Assembly (NCBI GenBank): GCA_947172415.1
Contig: OX359199.1
Coordinates: forward strand, 7,269,884 to 7,333,883
Direction: 5' to 3'
Origin: Chondrosia reniformis
Taxonomy: Eukaryota; Porifera; Demospongiae; Chondrillida; Chondrillidae
DNA length: 64,000 nucleotides
The notes below the pieces were generated by a model that had not been told where the DNA came from, searched no databases, and saw only the letters and a list, made by a program, of their open reading frames with translations. This document shows, piece after piece, positions 43,861-54,171 of the stretch. The translations under genes were made by a program, and so were the position numbers. Positions within the stretch are counted from its first letter, which is position 1. Each line of letters begins with the position of its first letter.

Positions 43861-46800
43861 TTAATTCAAAGCATAATTATAATTGTTTCCAAATTTGTCA
43901 TCAAATCTTTTGTCATCCAGTCGGCTCATGGCATCAGCCACTCGATCCATACTTCTCCTTTAAAAAGATAGGTAGTTGCATTATTTGTTAAGTGGCTTAA
44001 CTACAACATTTCACTAACTTGTTAAAAACAATCTTTTCCAAACGTCTTCTAGAAGTGTTTTTCAACTTTCTGAGGTCTGTTAATCCTTGATTCTTTCCTT
44101 CTGTATAAATATCACAGCCACAATCAGACACAGTTACAAGACTATATATTCCATAAGAGCAGTCTCGATAAAATCACTTAATAGTTGTGACCATGTGACT
44201 TAATAGTTGTGACCATGTGACTTAATAGCTGTGACCATGTGACTTAATAGTTGTGACCATGTGACTTAATAGTTGTGACCATGTGACTTAATAGCTGTGA
44301 TCATGTGACTTAATAGGTGTGATCATGCTTAATAGCTGTGATCATGTGACTTAACAGCTGTGATCATGTGACTCTCAACCAAACCTTTCCTTTTTCTCTT
44401 CATTTTCCCTTTCCCCTTCTGACTGACTCCTAATGTCACACCAGTTGCCCTTTCTATGTCTTGCTGAATGTCTTGCCAAAGCTCCGCCTCTTTAGAACTT
44501 GTAGTGGGAGTGTCATCCTCAGATTGTAATGACAGGGGTCTACCCACATCATCCCGTGGTATAATGGCTCCATGAAATGGACACTTCATACAAAGATAAC
44601 TTACTTGTAACACAAACCAATCAATAAAATGCAGCTCACAGACTAACTAACTTTCAACCTATCTTTTCGAGGGCATAGTCTTCCATTCGGCAGAGGAGCT
44701 CGACAAGTGTGTTCAATTGGTTCAAACTTGCCAGCAAATTGAATCACTCTCCGCTGGTCCTCCTAATAAGGAAATGTTATGTTATACACAGCAACATTCT
44801 AACAGAAGTGATCACTCACTGGAGCCATGGTGACCTCATGGTCTGTGGAAGACCAAAATCGGTGGAGAGATTCAAATCTGAAGTGGAACACAACCCTACA
44901 TAACTACTAACACCTAAACAAAGCTGGCAAAACTCACTGATGAACTGTAGGGACCTTGACGCTATCACTTGTGTGGTCCTCCCAGTTGATGAGGTCCTTG
45001 TCGTAGGGCACAACTGGCACTTTTGAGGACGCTGGTCCACTTTGACACTTCACCTTTTGGGAGGGCCCTGCAGCGAGCTGATTGGCTGGTTCAAGGCACT
45101 GTCGCTTCTTCAAGACTTTCAATTGAGCTGCTAAGGAGGTGGGGTCAGCAGACTCCTCCTCATCCCTCAGATGGGAAGCACTGGGAGTCCACTCACTACT
45201 TGTCGACACTTTTGAGGCAGTCCTAGGGCGTACAGGAGGAGCTTTAACAGAACTGCTGGGTTTACTGGTGACTAGAATATCGTCCTTCAGCTCTAGTCCA
45301 TTACTGTCAACTATACACAATTCTCTATACTTCTCTACAGCCAATAGTAGTTTGGTTTTCATTTGTAAAATTTGATGAAGTTCACCATCCAAATTCAACT
45401 TGGGGCACATCTACACATTTAAATATTACCATGACAACACAACATGAAAATTCATATCCTATATACGTACTTGCATGCACATGCTGCAGTGGGGCAGAAA
45501 GGTGCTCCAGACCTGTCTAACACAGTCCCTCATATTGCTGATGATACTGGTGTTGTTCTCACTGAGCTGGATAGTAACCCTACCACTAAGGGGCATCTCA
45601 ACTGACACTGCATAAGACTTGTGTGGGATACCATGAATCTGAAGATCCGAGGCTGAGGGATGTGATTCCTCCTCCTTTAGATGATCCACATCAACAGGCT
45701 CCTCCCCCTTCTGATAGTCCACATCAACAGGCTCCTCCCCCTTCTGATGGTCCACATCAACAGGCTCCTCCTCCTTCTGATTATCCACAGTAACAGGCTC
45801 TTCCCCCTTCTGATGGTCCACGTCAACAGGCTCCTCCCCCTTCTGATGGTCCACATCAACAGACTCCCCCCCCTTCTGATGGTCCACGTCAACAGGCTCC
45901 TCCCCCTTCTGATGGTCCATGTCAACAGGCTCCTCCCCCTTCTGATGGTCCACGTCAACAGGCTCCTCCCCCTTCTGATGGTCCACGTCAACAGGCTCCT
46001 CCCCCTTCTGATGGTCCACATCAACAGGCTCCTCCCCCTTTTGATGGTCCACAGTAACAGGCTCCTCCCCCTTCAGATGGTCCACATCAACAGGCTCCTT
46101 CCCCTTCAGATGGTCCACATCAATAGGCTCCTCCCCCTCAGGGACATCGACCCATTCTGTATCCTCATCACTTGATTCCTCAGAGTCAGTGATGTAACCT
46201 TGCCAACCTCTAAGAGGGGAACCCCCTTGTCTAGGAGAGGTCCGATAGAAGTCTGTGCCATCAAACTTGGGAAGCAGCAGCTGAAAGCAGTTTTCCAATT
46301 GTGTCAACACATTCTGTATTTCAAGGTTCTTCTCTGCATGGCAACACACACATGTACTGAATGGTAAACAGGTCACAGGTCTATAGCTAGCATGATATAG
46401 AACATACTGTCCACACCTAAATGGGTTGAGAGAGCTGACCTTGCATCTTAACTTTGAGGGATGCTGCTCTCTGTTCACTGACCAGTCGCAGTCTCCTCTC
46501 CCTATCTTCTCTTGCTCGTCGTGTTGCCTCATTCTCAGCCTCCAACTCATCAAAATTGACCTAACAACACCAAATATGGAAGACTCAATTCATTTTATTG
46601 CCATGGCAACTGTGTTGTGACAGGCACCTTTATCTGGTTCTTAAGGTACATGTACCCGAGCTTCAGTTTTGGGTAGCCACTGCCATATGCCTCAAACCAC
46701 TGCTTCACTGACAGGAGGGACTGTTTCTTCAATGACCTTGCCGCCGGGAGAGGGAGGGGGAGTGGCTCCTCTGGGTCCATACCCACTGTGAGCTGTAGAA

Positions 46801-47215
46801 AATCTTGAAAATTGTCTATAAGTCGCTCCCTAAAGATGTGCGACCTCTGGAAGAGTTCTCTGATGGTTTGGAAGGCAGAGAGGCGGACTTCAGAGTGTTT
46901 CTCATGAAGGTGGTGGAACAGTAGTTCAAAACTTCTTGTAACATTACTATCACTTCTCCTATAAATGTACGACACGTAGTTCATTTATAAATGAGCTAAA
47001 GTCAACAAACTTCACTCATCCACATACACTATATACTGTATACGTATGATTATAGCTGAGAATGATAAAATGAAGATTATGACATATTAAAGATGACTTG
47101 ATTCTCACTTGCAAATACTCTTAAGTTTTTTAAGATGGTTCTCGTTCACTGTAGGTAGGCCGGAGTGAGTCACAACTTCAATTGACTCCTTTAATTCCTC
47201 TTCACTACCGTCCAT
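43861..47215 (-). CDS. UVSSA: UVSSA, UV-stimulated scaffold protein A (transcription-coupled repair)
   Basis: Ten exons (47109-47215, 46628-46958, 46440-46560, 45471-46333, 44938-45410, 44820-44895, 44659-44762, 44385-44599, 44019-44100, 43861-43957) give 822 aa; human 709. The N-terminal VHS-like domain carries [20 protein letters not shown] and [20 protein letters not shown] (human: HAEIRLSAFQIVEELFVRSH, then NFQEFLELTLGTDP). The C-terminal DUF2043 region has [40 protein letters not shown] and the ending [20 protein letters not shown]. Role: recruits TFIIH and USP7 to stalled RNA polymerase II. Exon 4 is enlarged by a run of about 14 acidic 11-residue repeats absent from the human protein. 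It is divergent from LMAN2. Confidence 0.93.
44185..44372. repeat. 22-bp minisatellite in UVSSA intron
   Basis: About eight copies of a 22-bp unit (cttaatagttgtgaccatgt plus ga) start within 15 bp of the splice donor of the exon at 44385-44599 (minus strand). Confidence 0.9.
45675..46145 (-). repeat. 33-bp coding repeat in UVSSA ([11 protein letters not shown])
   Basis: About 14 in-frame copies of a 33-bp unit encode an 11-residue acidic repeat, [11 protein letters not shown], with variants (PVTVDHQ, PVDMDHQ, IDVDHLK). The period is a multiple of three and there are no stops in the gene frame. Reading frames on the plus strand are shadows. Confidence 0.95.
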
Positions 47216-47279
47216 CGTAAGACGGGACTTTCCCTAGTAGACCTCAAAAAAGGGCACGTTACGCAAACTGTTGGTGAAA
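47216..47279. promoter_or_regulatory. 64-bp divergent promoter interval, UVSSA / LMAN2
   Basis: The two start codons face away from each other with 64 bp between. No TATA box is visible. Shared bidirectional control is inferred. Confidence 0.6.
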
Positions 47280-48993
47280 ATGGACGTTAGGCTGTGGCTT
47301 TGTTTAGTCTTCCTCTTCCAGGCTCTGCCAGTGTGGACTAGCGAACCGATTGACGAAGAAGACGGATACTATGTTAGGGAATACTCACTTTTAAAACCCT
47401 TTTCAAGTGCGTTATACCATCTATCTCTAGGAATGGCTTAGTTGACTGTCTCCTTTTTTCTATCGTAGCCGTTGGGCAGTCTTGGGACATTGTCGGGTCG
47501 ACTGTAGTGACTTCTACCTTCATCCGACTCACTGCGGACAGGCAGAGCCAAACTGGGGGCATTTGGAGTAACATGGTTAGTGACGCATGCAGTCGGTCCG
47601 TCAAGCGAGTATTGTGTATTGTATCATAGAGTATCTATGATTGTATGCTGTGTAGCCCGTTCGAATGCACAATTGGGAAGCTGTACTTCACTTTAATGTT
47701 CACGGAAGCGGCGACCTCCTGTTCGGAGATGGGATGGCCTTCTGGTATACAAGGGACCGACTGAGACGTGGTGAGTCTTCCATTGACCGTAAGCAGCTCC
47801 TCCTCCCGAGAGTAGTGAACTGTAGAGTGTTGTGTTTCTGCTTGTTAGGCAATGTGTTTGGAAGTACAGACTACTTTACTGGATTGGGAATCTTCTTGGA
47901 CACATACAGCAACCACAACGGTCCTCATGAGGTTAGCTGCTGGGTCATGTGACTGCCTGCTGGGTCATGTGACTGCCTGCTGGGTCATGTGACTGCCTGC
48001 TGGGTCATGTGACTGCCGGCTGGGTCATGTGACTGCCTGCTGGGTCATATGACTGCATGCTGGGTCATGTGACTGCCTGCTGGGTCATGTGACTGCTGGC
48101 TGGGTCATGTGACTGCCTGCTGGGTCATATGACTGCATGCTGGGTCATGTGACTGCTGGGTCATGTGACTTTTGTCTGTTACAGCACGAGCACCCATACA
48201 TTTCTGCTATGATAAACAATGGGACACTGTCTTATGATCATGACAGAGATGGAACACACAGTCAAGTTGCTGGTTGTCATTCAAAGTTTAGGAAGCGTAA
48301 ACACGACACTTACGTCATCATTTCCTACATTGACCAAGTTCTCTCGGTAAGAATGATCACATTTAGTGGTACACACTTGCATGTATCCAATATGTGGTCA
48401 TTTTAAGAATGTCCTGCCTTTGGTTAAGGTGCACACAAATGTGGATGGGACAGATGACTGGATCGAGTGCTTTACTGCAGAGAACATTGACCTTCCTACT
48501 GGCTACTACTTTGGGCTGACAGCTGCGACTGGTGAACTGGCTGATAATCATGATGTCGTAGCTTTGCGTACCTTTGATGTTGACAGTGAAGTGCAGGAAG
48601 CAATGAAGGTAATATTAGCTTGGTGCAGTAGCACTTTTGGTAGGAGACAATGAAGACCACTTTTGGTATCTTGTTGCTCCTCCTCTCTCTCACTGAGTGT
48701 GTAACGATCTCTTCTTCCTGTTTTCAGGATTGGGACAATGTTGTGCCACAGGCTCCCGGAGCTGAGGCTCCACGGCGTAAGTAGTCTGTCAGTTCCTAGC
48801 TCCAAATGTGATTCATCTACTCCCCCTCCTCCCCACAGGTCACATCGATGATCCAAAGCAGGTGGTTGGGACGAGAGGGTGGTTTATATTGAAGGTGCTG
48901 ACCGTAATACTGGTTCTGGTGGCTGTGGTGGGCGGAGTTATTTATATAGTATACAGCAGGAAGCAGCAGCAAGCAAAGAAGAGGTTTTATTAG
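47280..48993 (+). CDS. LMAN2: LMAN2/VIP36-type L-type lectin cargo receptor
   Basis: Eight exons (47280-47406, 47469-47575, 47656-47770, 47849-47931, 48185-48346, 48429-48608, 48728-48776, 48839-48993) give 325 aa; human VIP36 has 356. Signal peptide MDVRLWLCLVFLFQALPVWT, then the legume-lectin fold: STFIRLTADRQSQTGGIWS, HGSGDLLFGDGMAFWYTRDR, GLGIFLDTYSNHNG (carbohydrate and Ca2+ loop), YISAMINNGTLSYDHDRDG, and GYYFGLTAATGELADNHDVV. A single transmembrane helix (VLTVILVLVAVVGGVIYIVY) leads to the cytoplasmic tail SRKQQQAKKRFY, whose final KRFY matches the VIP36 trafficking signal. Role: binds high-mannose glycoproteins in the early secretory pathway. Two introns use GTTAGT/GTTAGC donors. It is divergent from UVSSA. 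Confidence 0.95.
47936..48172. repeat. 20-bp minisatellite in LMAN2 intron
   Basis: About eleven copies of the 20-bp unit ctgctgggtcatgtgactgc begin 4 bp after the donor at 47932. Some copies share the cat/cata variants, suggesting higher-order duplication (a block of about 100 bp repeated). Confidence 0.93.
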
Positions 48994-49162
48994 AGTGCAC
49001 ATGGCATGACACTAGGCGGACAATTTAAGAGGAATAACATGGCAGTGGCTACTTTTTCTGTTTTTGTGAATCATTTATTAAATCATTCTATATATTATTA
49101 CAATGTTATGCTGAACAATTGTATGAAGTGTCAAAAACTACGACTTCTTGGCTAATCTTCTG

Positions 49163-51605
49163 TTATCTTTTCCTTTTCATTCTCTTTTGTAAAACCTACA
49201 CAATCAACCAAAGTAGTCACACGAGGGCACATCCAACTGTAGTGTGGACACACTATAGGTACCTTGCTGTAACACTTGATTCTACTCCAGTAAGCAGCCG
49301 CTTCTAATTTCTTTAGTAAAACAGCATCTCTTTGTTTGACTTCAGGTAGTCCAGAATATATCCTATGTATATCATACTAACAACATTACAACTACTACAC
49401 ACATGACTAGTACTGTAAGTGTCACAGAAAAGAGAGATGCCAGCACATACATGTGTCACTTCAGCCCAAACAACAGTCTACAATTGGACTGTCCTGGAAA
49501 GATCTACGTACTTACTTCCTACTTTTAATCTTCATTTCTCTGATAAGTGTTTTGCCGGCAGATCTCTGTGGAAAGGGGATCCATATTGGTCCCAGTGGGG
49601 CCTCGACAGGTCTGTGTTGTGAGGGCACCTCGACAGGTCTGTGTTGTGAGGGCACCTCGACAGGTCTGTGTTGTGAGGGCACCTCGACAGGTCTGTGTTG
49701 TGAGGGCACCTCGACAGGTCTGTGTTGTGAGGGCACCTCGACAGGTCTGTGTTGTGAGGGCACCTCGACAGGTCTGTGTTGTGAGGGCACCTCGACAGGT
49801 CTGTGTTGTGAGGGCACCTCGACAGGTCTGCCCTGCACAGTGGAGAGACCTGAGGTGAGCCGGACGGATTGAGGTTGCTTCTGAGGTCTGCTAGCAGTGT
49901 GCAGTGGGAGGTCTGTCCTCTTGCTCCTCCTATACCTAGTGCTTCCTGGTACAGATAGACCTTGCTGACGAGAGCAGCCATTTTTAAGGGTACATTGCTG
50001 TTTGACAAGCTGCTGTCTCATTCTGCTTCGAGTGATAAAGTCCTTTTTAAAATTGCTGAATGCTTCTTGTAGTGAGAGCGGTTCAAGTGCAACATTATTT
50101 GTTAAGCGGCTATTACTGGGATCAGTGGCACTTCCGTTGAGTGATGAGTTAGATTGTGAAGTTGTGTAACTGGATGGAGGAGTGGAGTGGGACACTGTGA
50201 AGGATTCACCTTTCTTCTGCTGCCTTGTGTAGCTGGATGGAGGAGTGGAGTGGGATACTGTGAAGGATTCACCTTTCTTCTGCTGCCTTGTGTAGCTGGA
50301 TGGAGGAGTGGAGTGGGATACTGTGAAGGATTCATCTTTCTTCTGCTGCCTTGTGTAGCTGGATGGAGGAGTGGAGTGGGATACTGTGAAGGATTCACCT
50401 TTTTTCTGCTGCCTCATGTAGTAGTGATGCTGAAGGGAAATATTCTCTTGATCTTCCAGGCTACTTAAAAGAAGACGAGGACTGGTCTGTACTGCTCTGT
50501 TCCTGTGTTTCTTACTGACACTGTCAAGTGGTTCCATCTGACCCTCTTGGTTCACCTGGCTAAGAGGCTTTGCCACAGTTGGAGGAGCCATCTTTGAATT
50601 ACCCTTTGTCTGAAGAGTCTTGCTTACCTCCTTGACTTGCCATCTGATGCTAGGCTTGCTGTAGGGTTTCCCCCCACTGGAGGGTAATCCCCCACATGTA
50701 CACTTAATGCTATGCAGCTCTGGCTGCAGTCTATCCAAGGAGAGATTCCTTAGCCGAGCAAGAATGGCATCGCTCTCCACAGACCCATGACCTCCTCTGC
50801 AGTAGGGACAGTGAAGGAAGGCATCCCAGAGCTGGTCCAACGAACTGAGATAGCCGGACCCTTTCACATCTGCTCCTCTGGTCAGAGAGGCTGAGCTGGT
50901 TCTGGCTTGAGGAGGTGGCACAGCCATCTCACCCAGTCCCTCTGTGTCCGTACTGGACTGTGTGGGAGGGATGGATGTGTAGGACATTGTAGACGGACCA
51001 CCACAAGAGAGGAGAGCAGAGTCATGCTCGCCACTGGAGGCAATGTCTGTCAGCTCCAAGTATCTTCCTGTCTCTCCTCCGAGTTTGGTGTGTCCAAGAA
51101 GGATGGCCTTTGAGTTGCCAGGTTTTCTGTCTCCTGTTGGTCTGAGAGCAGCAGATGAGCCTACGGTCCCTCTGAGGGAGTGCTGGGCTGTAGGTACATT
51201 CACCTGGTCAACAGGAGGGGTCGTATCTACTGTCGTGTGGAGACTCCTGCGAGAGGAGATAGAGTGTTAGTAAAGACTGTTCAAATGCACAGACAAGAAG
51301 TTGAAGCAGGTTACATATACCACAAACAGGGAATATTAAACATACTCGATTGATAAAGGAGCAGACATCTCACGAGTCTTCCTCATGTCTGGCGTGACTT
51401 GTGTGTCATTTTGCTGAGACGCTGGAACAGCAAAGTCACTCGTACATTCTCCGCTACTGCTAATGCTTATAGAAGATAGCTTGCTATGAGAATCAGCTTT
51501 AAAGTGCTCTCGTAACTGGAACGTACTCTCAGAAGAAAGTGTCTCATCTTCTACCAAAGGCAAAAGCTCCCAATCTACCTTTAAAATTTGCCGCGCATCC
51601 GCCAT
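49163..51605 (-). CDS. ALMS-motif protein (Alstrom/CEP295/C10orf90 family)
   Basis: Four exons (51346-51605, 49516-51246, 49263-49362, 49163-49195) give 707 aa. The C-terminal ALMS motif is split over exons 2-4: LSLQEAFSNFKKDFITRSRM, RQQLVKQQ, then after a repeat array the second half LIREMKIKSRK|IYSGLPEVKQRDAV, a helical stretch AAAYWSRIKCYSK|VLQKRMKRKR and the stop. These correspond to the family landmarks DFI-RS-R, EMK-RSKRIY-LPEV and the basic helix. Members locate to centrosomes and basal bodies. The rest is Ser/Pro-rich and unrecognised, except for a cysteine cluster HCPYCRGG ... IKCTCGG that might bind zinc. Two coding tandem repeats lie inside the protein, one of them between the two halves of the motif. 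Which family member it is cannot be decided. Confidence 0.82.
49603..49838 (-). repeat. 27-bp coding repeat (RPVEVPSQH) within the ALMS motif region
   Basis: Eight near-identical in-frame copies of a 27-bp unit encode RPVEVPSQH. Very low divergence between copies points to recent expansion. Periodic open frames on both strands are shadows. Confidence 0.95.
50165..50420 (-). repeat. 63-bp coding repeat in the ALMS-motif gene
   Basis: Four in-frame copies of a 21-residue unit, from RQQKKGESFTVSHSTPPSSY plus T. One copy has Asp for Gly. Confidence 0.94.
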
Positions 51606-51806
51606 CTTGAAATAGTCTGTCCATGTAATTCATAGCCTTACATGTGTAGCGTAATATCAATACAATTACCAAACGTTTTTGCACTCATCAATTTGCAAAA
51701 TAAGTAGCATTGTACTGTAGAGATTAGTTAATGTTATTTTTATGTATCTAGATTAATTTTGGAAAAAAAATGGAATATTGTATGTAACTATAGAAACCGT
51801 TTACAA
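51606..51806. promoter_or_regulatory. Divergent promoter interval, ALMS-motif gene / coiled-coil gene
   Basis: 201 bp between divergent start codons, AT-rich, no TATA box recognised. If the ALMS-type and coiled-coil proteins both serve cilia or centrosomes, co-regulation would be plausible, but that is inference. Confidence 0.5.
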
Positions 51807-53896
51807 ATGGCTACCGACAGGCCTCACATGATAGGATCACCAGGATTCTCTCCGTGTAGGTTCAGTAATCAGTAGAGTTAAATGTAGAACATGACACGAC
51901 ACGACTGTATATTCTGATTTTATTAGCTTTAAAATACGAGATCAAATTGATTGAGAGTATCACCCAATCTGGAACAGACAATGATGCTCCAACTGTCAAA
52001 AGAGTCAAGTCTTGTTTTGAAGTGTTGGATGACCTACTTCCCTCGTTGGGAGTGTTCCAGCACGTGATGAAGATGGTGAGAGATGAAATGTACACTGCCA
52101 TCTTCTCCAAGGAGCTGACATCGGGACACAAGGAAAGTGGAAAGTACCTCTCCAGGGTTCCTTACTTTACTGTAGCACTCAAGTGGCTCAACAAGAGGTG
52201 AGAATATGCACTGGTTTTCTCAAATTAACTTAGGTTGATGAAGGCAGGTTGAATAGCTGTGCAAGTTGTTTATGAAAAGGGAGTTAATATAAGCAATTAC
52301 AAATGTGATAGAAATAATCATTTGGATATATTCTATCACAAATGTTTATGTTGATTTATATTATAAATTATTCCATTTAGGTAATCTTTCATTGATGTGC
52401 AGTTTTGTCAACTTTTGTTTATTATTCTGCTTTAATCATGAGTGTCGATAGATAGTACTTAGACCACTAATGTTCTAAAGTACACTTTTTTAATTTCCCT
52501 ATGGTACATTCACATACTTATTACTTTCACTGTATCCAAATAGAGATGGTCAAGTGGCTTCTTTGGAATCAGAGTTGACTAACCTGAAGGAGGAGTACGT
52601 GAAGGAGCTGACATTGAAGGAGAAACACCAGACTGAACTGCTGAGCTGTCAAGAGGCGCTTGAGGCCAGTGAGAAGGAGAGAGCCACTCTACATGGTCAA
52701 GTGGAGGACCTGAGGAGAGCCCTGAAGGACAAGGAACAAGAAATGTCTGATAAATTGAGGGAGCAAGAGCAGAAGATGTTTGATCAAGAGTTTCAGCTCT
52801 GCAAACAGGAAGTGAGCACCTCACTGTACGAGAGCTGTTCCCATATGTATCTCCTTACATCAATCTACACTCCTTCATGTAGAGTGAATCAAAACGTGCC
52901 AAAGATGTTATTGAGAATCTGGCTCCATTTAAGAAGACTTATGACAATCTGCAACTGAGTAGGTTATGACTTGTTGGACCTACAGACTCTTTGTGACTCT
53001 GAAATGATTGTTCAGAGTTCTCTGAACCGCGAAGCAAGCCGTCACAAAACAAGGCGAGTACTGTGAATGTTGCCCTTTCCAAGAAGATTCAGTTACAGTC
53101 AAGTCTGAGGAATGCACTGAACACACAGAAACAACTTCAGCAGATGCAAAACTCACTCATAAATGGTACCCATCTTGACATACGTAGAGTAGCTGATCTT
53201 TGACTAGATAACCTTTAACCCTTACAGACTATGAGGCCTTGTTATTGAAGCATGCAAGTGGACTAGCCAGTACATCAGCTGTGGACGTTCACATGATGGT
53301 AGGCTGCAGCATCAAGTGGTGACATTGCATAATGTACTTACTTATAAGGAGCCCTCTTTTCCATATTAGGTCATTGCAAAACAGAAGGACTTCAAACAGA
53401 GCATTGGAGAACTGTCCAATGAAGTGAGAGCTCACAACGAAACGAGCAATTATATCAGTTCAGATGTGCTCTAATAATATTTGTAGACTACACTGTACAA
53501 ATATTGTATTGTATTGTATTGTATTGTATTGTATCGTATCGTATCGTATCGTATTGTATTGTATTGTATTGTAATGTATCGTATTGTATTGTATTGTATT
53601 GTATCGTATTGTATTGTATTGTATCGTATTGTATCGTATTGTATCGTATCGTATCGTATTTGTATGTATATCCCTTGTGATACTAGAGTGATATGTGTGT
53701 ATGTATCTCTATTCAGTTGGGACTCCTGAAGACTCATATTCTGCAACTTCAAGACCATCTCGAGGTGCTTAAGGGTGTGAATGAGAAAGACGACCCTCTG
53801 ATTGCTATGGGCAACCCTAATCACCCTAACAATCCACTCCACTCACAAGAACAGATAATGAATAAATATGCAGCTGTAGTAAGTGTGTTAAAATGA
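51807..53896 (+). CDS. Coiled-coil protein, function unknown (possibly TSNAXIP1-like)
   Basis: Nine exons (51807-51855, 51927-52197, 52544-52811, 52883-52958, 53016-53165, 53228-53298, 53370-53423, 53717-53896) plus read-through of the last donor-like gtaagt to a stop give 372 aa. The N-terminal 100 residues form a helical domain (FEVLDDLLPSLGVFQHVMKM, ...YFTVALKWLNKRDGQ). A long coiled coil follows (SLESELTNLKEEYVKELTLK; EKERATLHGQVEDLRRALKD), then further helices, ending HSQEQIMNKYAAVVSVLK. The N-terminal block loosely recalls the TSNAXIP1 N-terminal domain, but the match is weak and I leave the gene unnamed. The gene could continue if the gtaagt at 53879 is a real donor, although no downstream exon was found before the next gene. 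It is divergent from the ALMS-motif gene. Confidence 0.72.
53502..53660. repeat. GTATT/GTATC pentanucleotide microsatellite
   Basis: About 31 pentamers that alternate between gtatt and gtatc in blocks, in an intron of the coiled-coil gene between exons ending 53423 and starting 53717. Confidence 0.93.
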
Positions 53897-54171
53897 ATGT
53901 TACTGAACAACCAAGGGAGCTCTAGTATTAGAGCCATTATGGGCAATTGTTCTGATGTGAAGGATTTGGTAGACTACTCCTATCTGAATAATTGTATGTG
54001 ATAGTTCATTAAAAGTTGAAAGATGACCCTTTCTAAAGATAAGTTCGATGCAGTTAGAAGGAATCCTTACTCTATTAATTCATTATACCATCACATACAT
54101 AACTTTCAATAGCCACTCATTTATAACAATACAAAGATTATAAGAGATGTTTCTGGAGTGGTACATAGTAA

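Noticed and set aside
45681-46175. Plus-strand frame of 164 codons with [10 protein letters not shown] repeats
   Set aside because: Antisense shadow of the UVSSA coding repeat; period 33 keeps all frames open.
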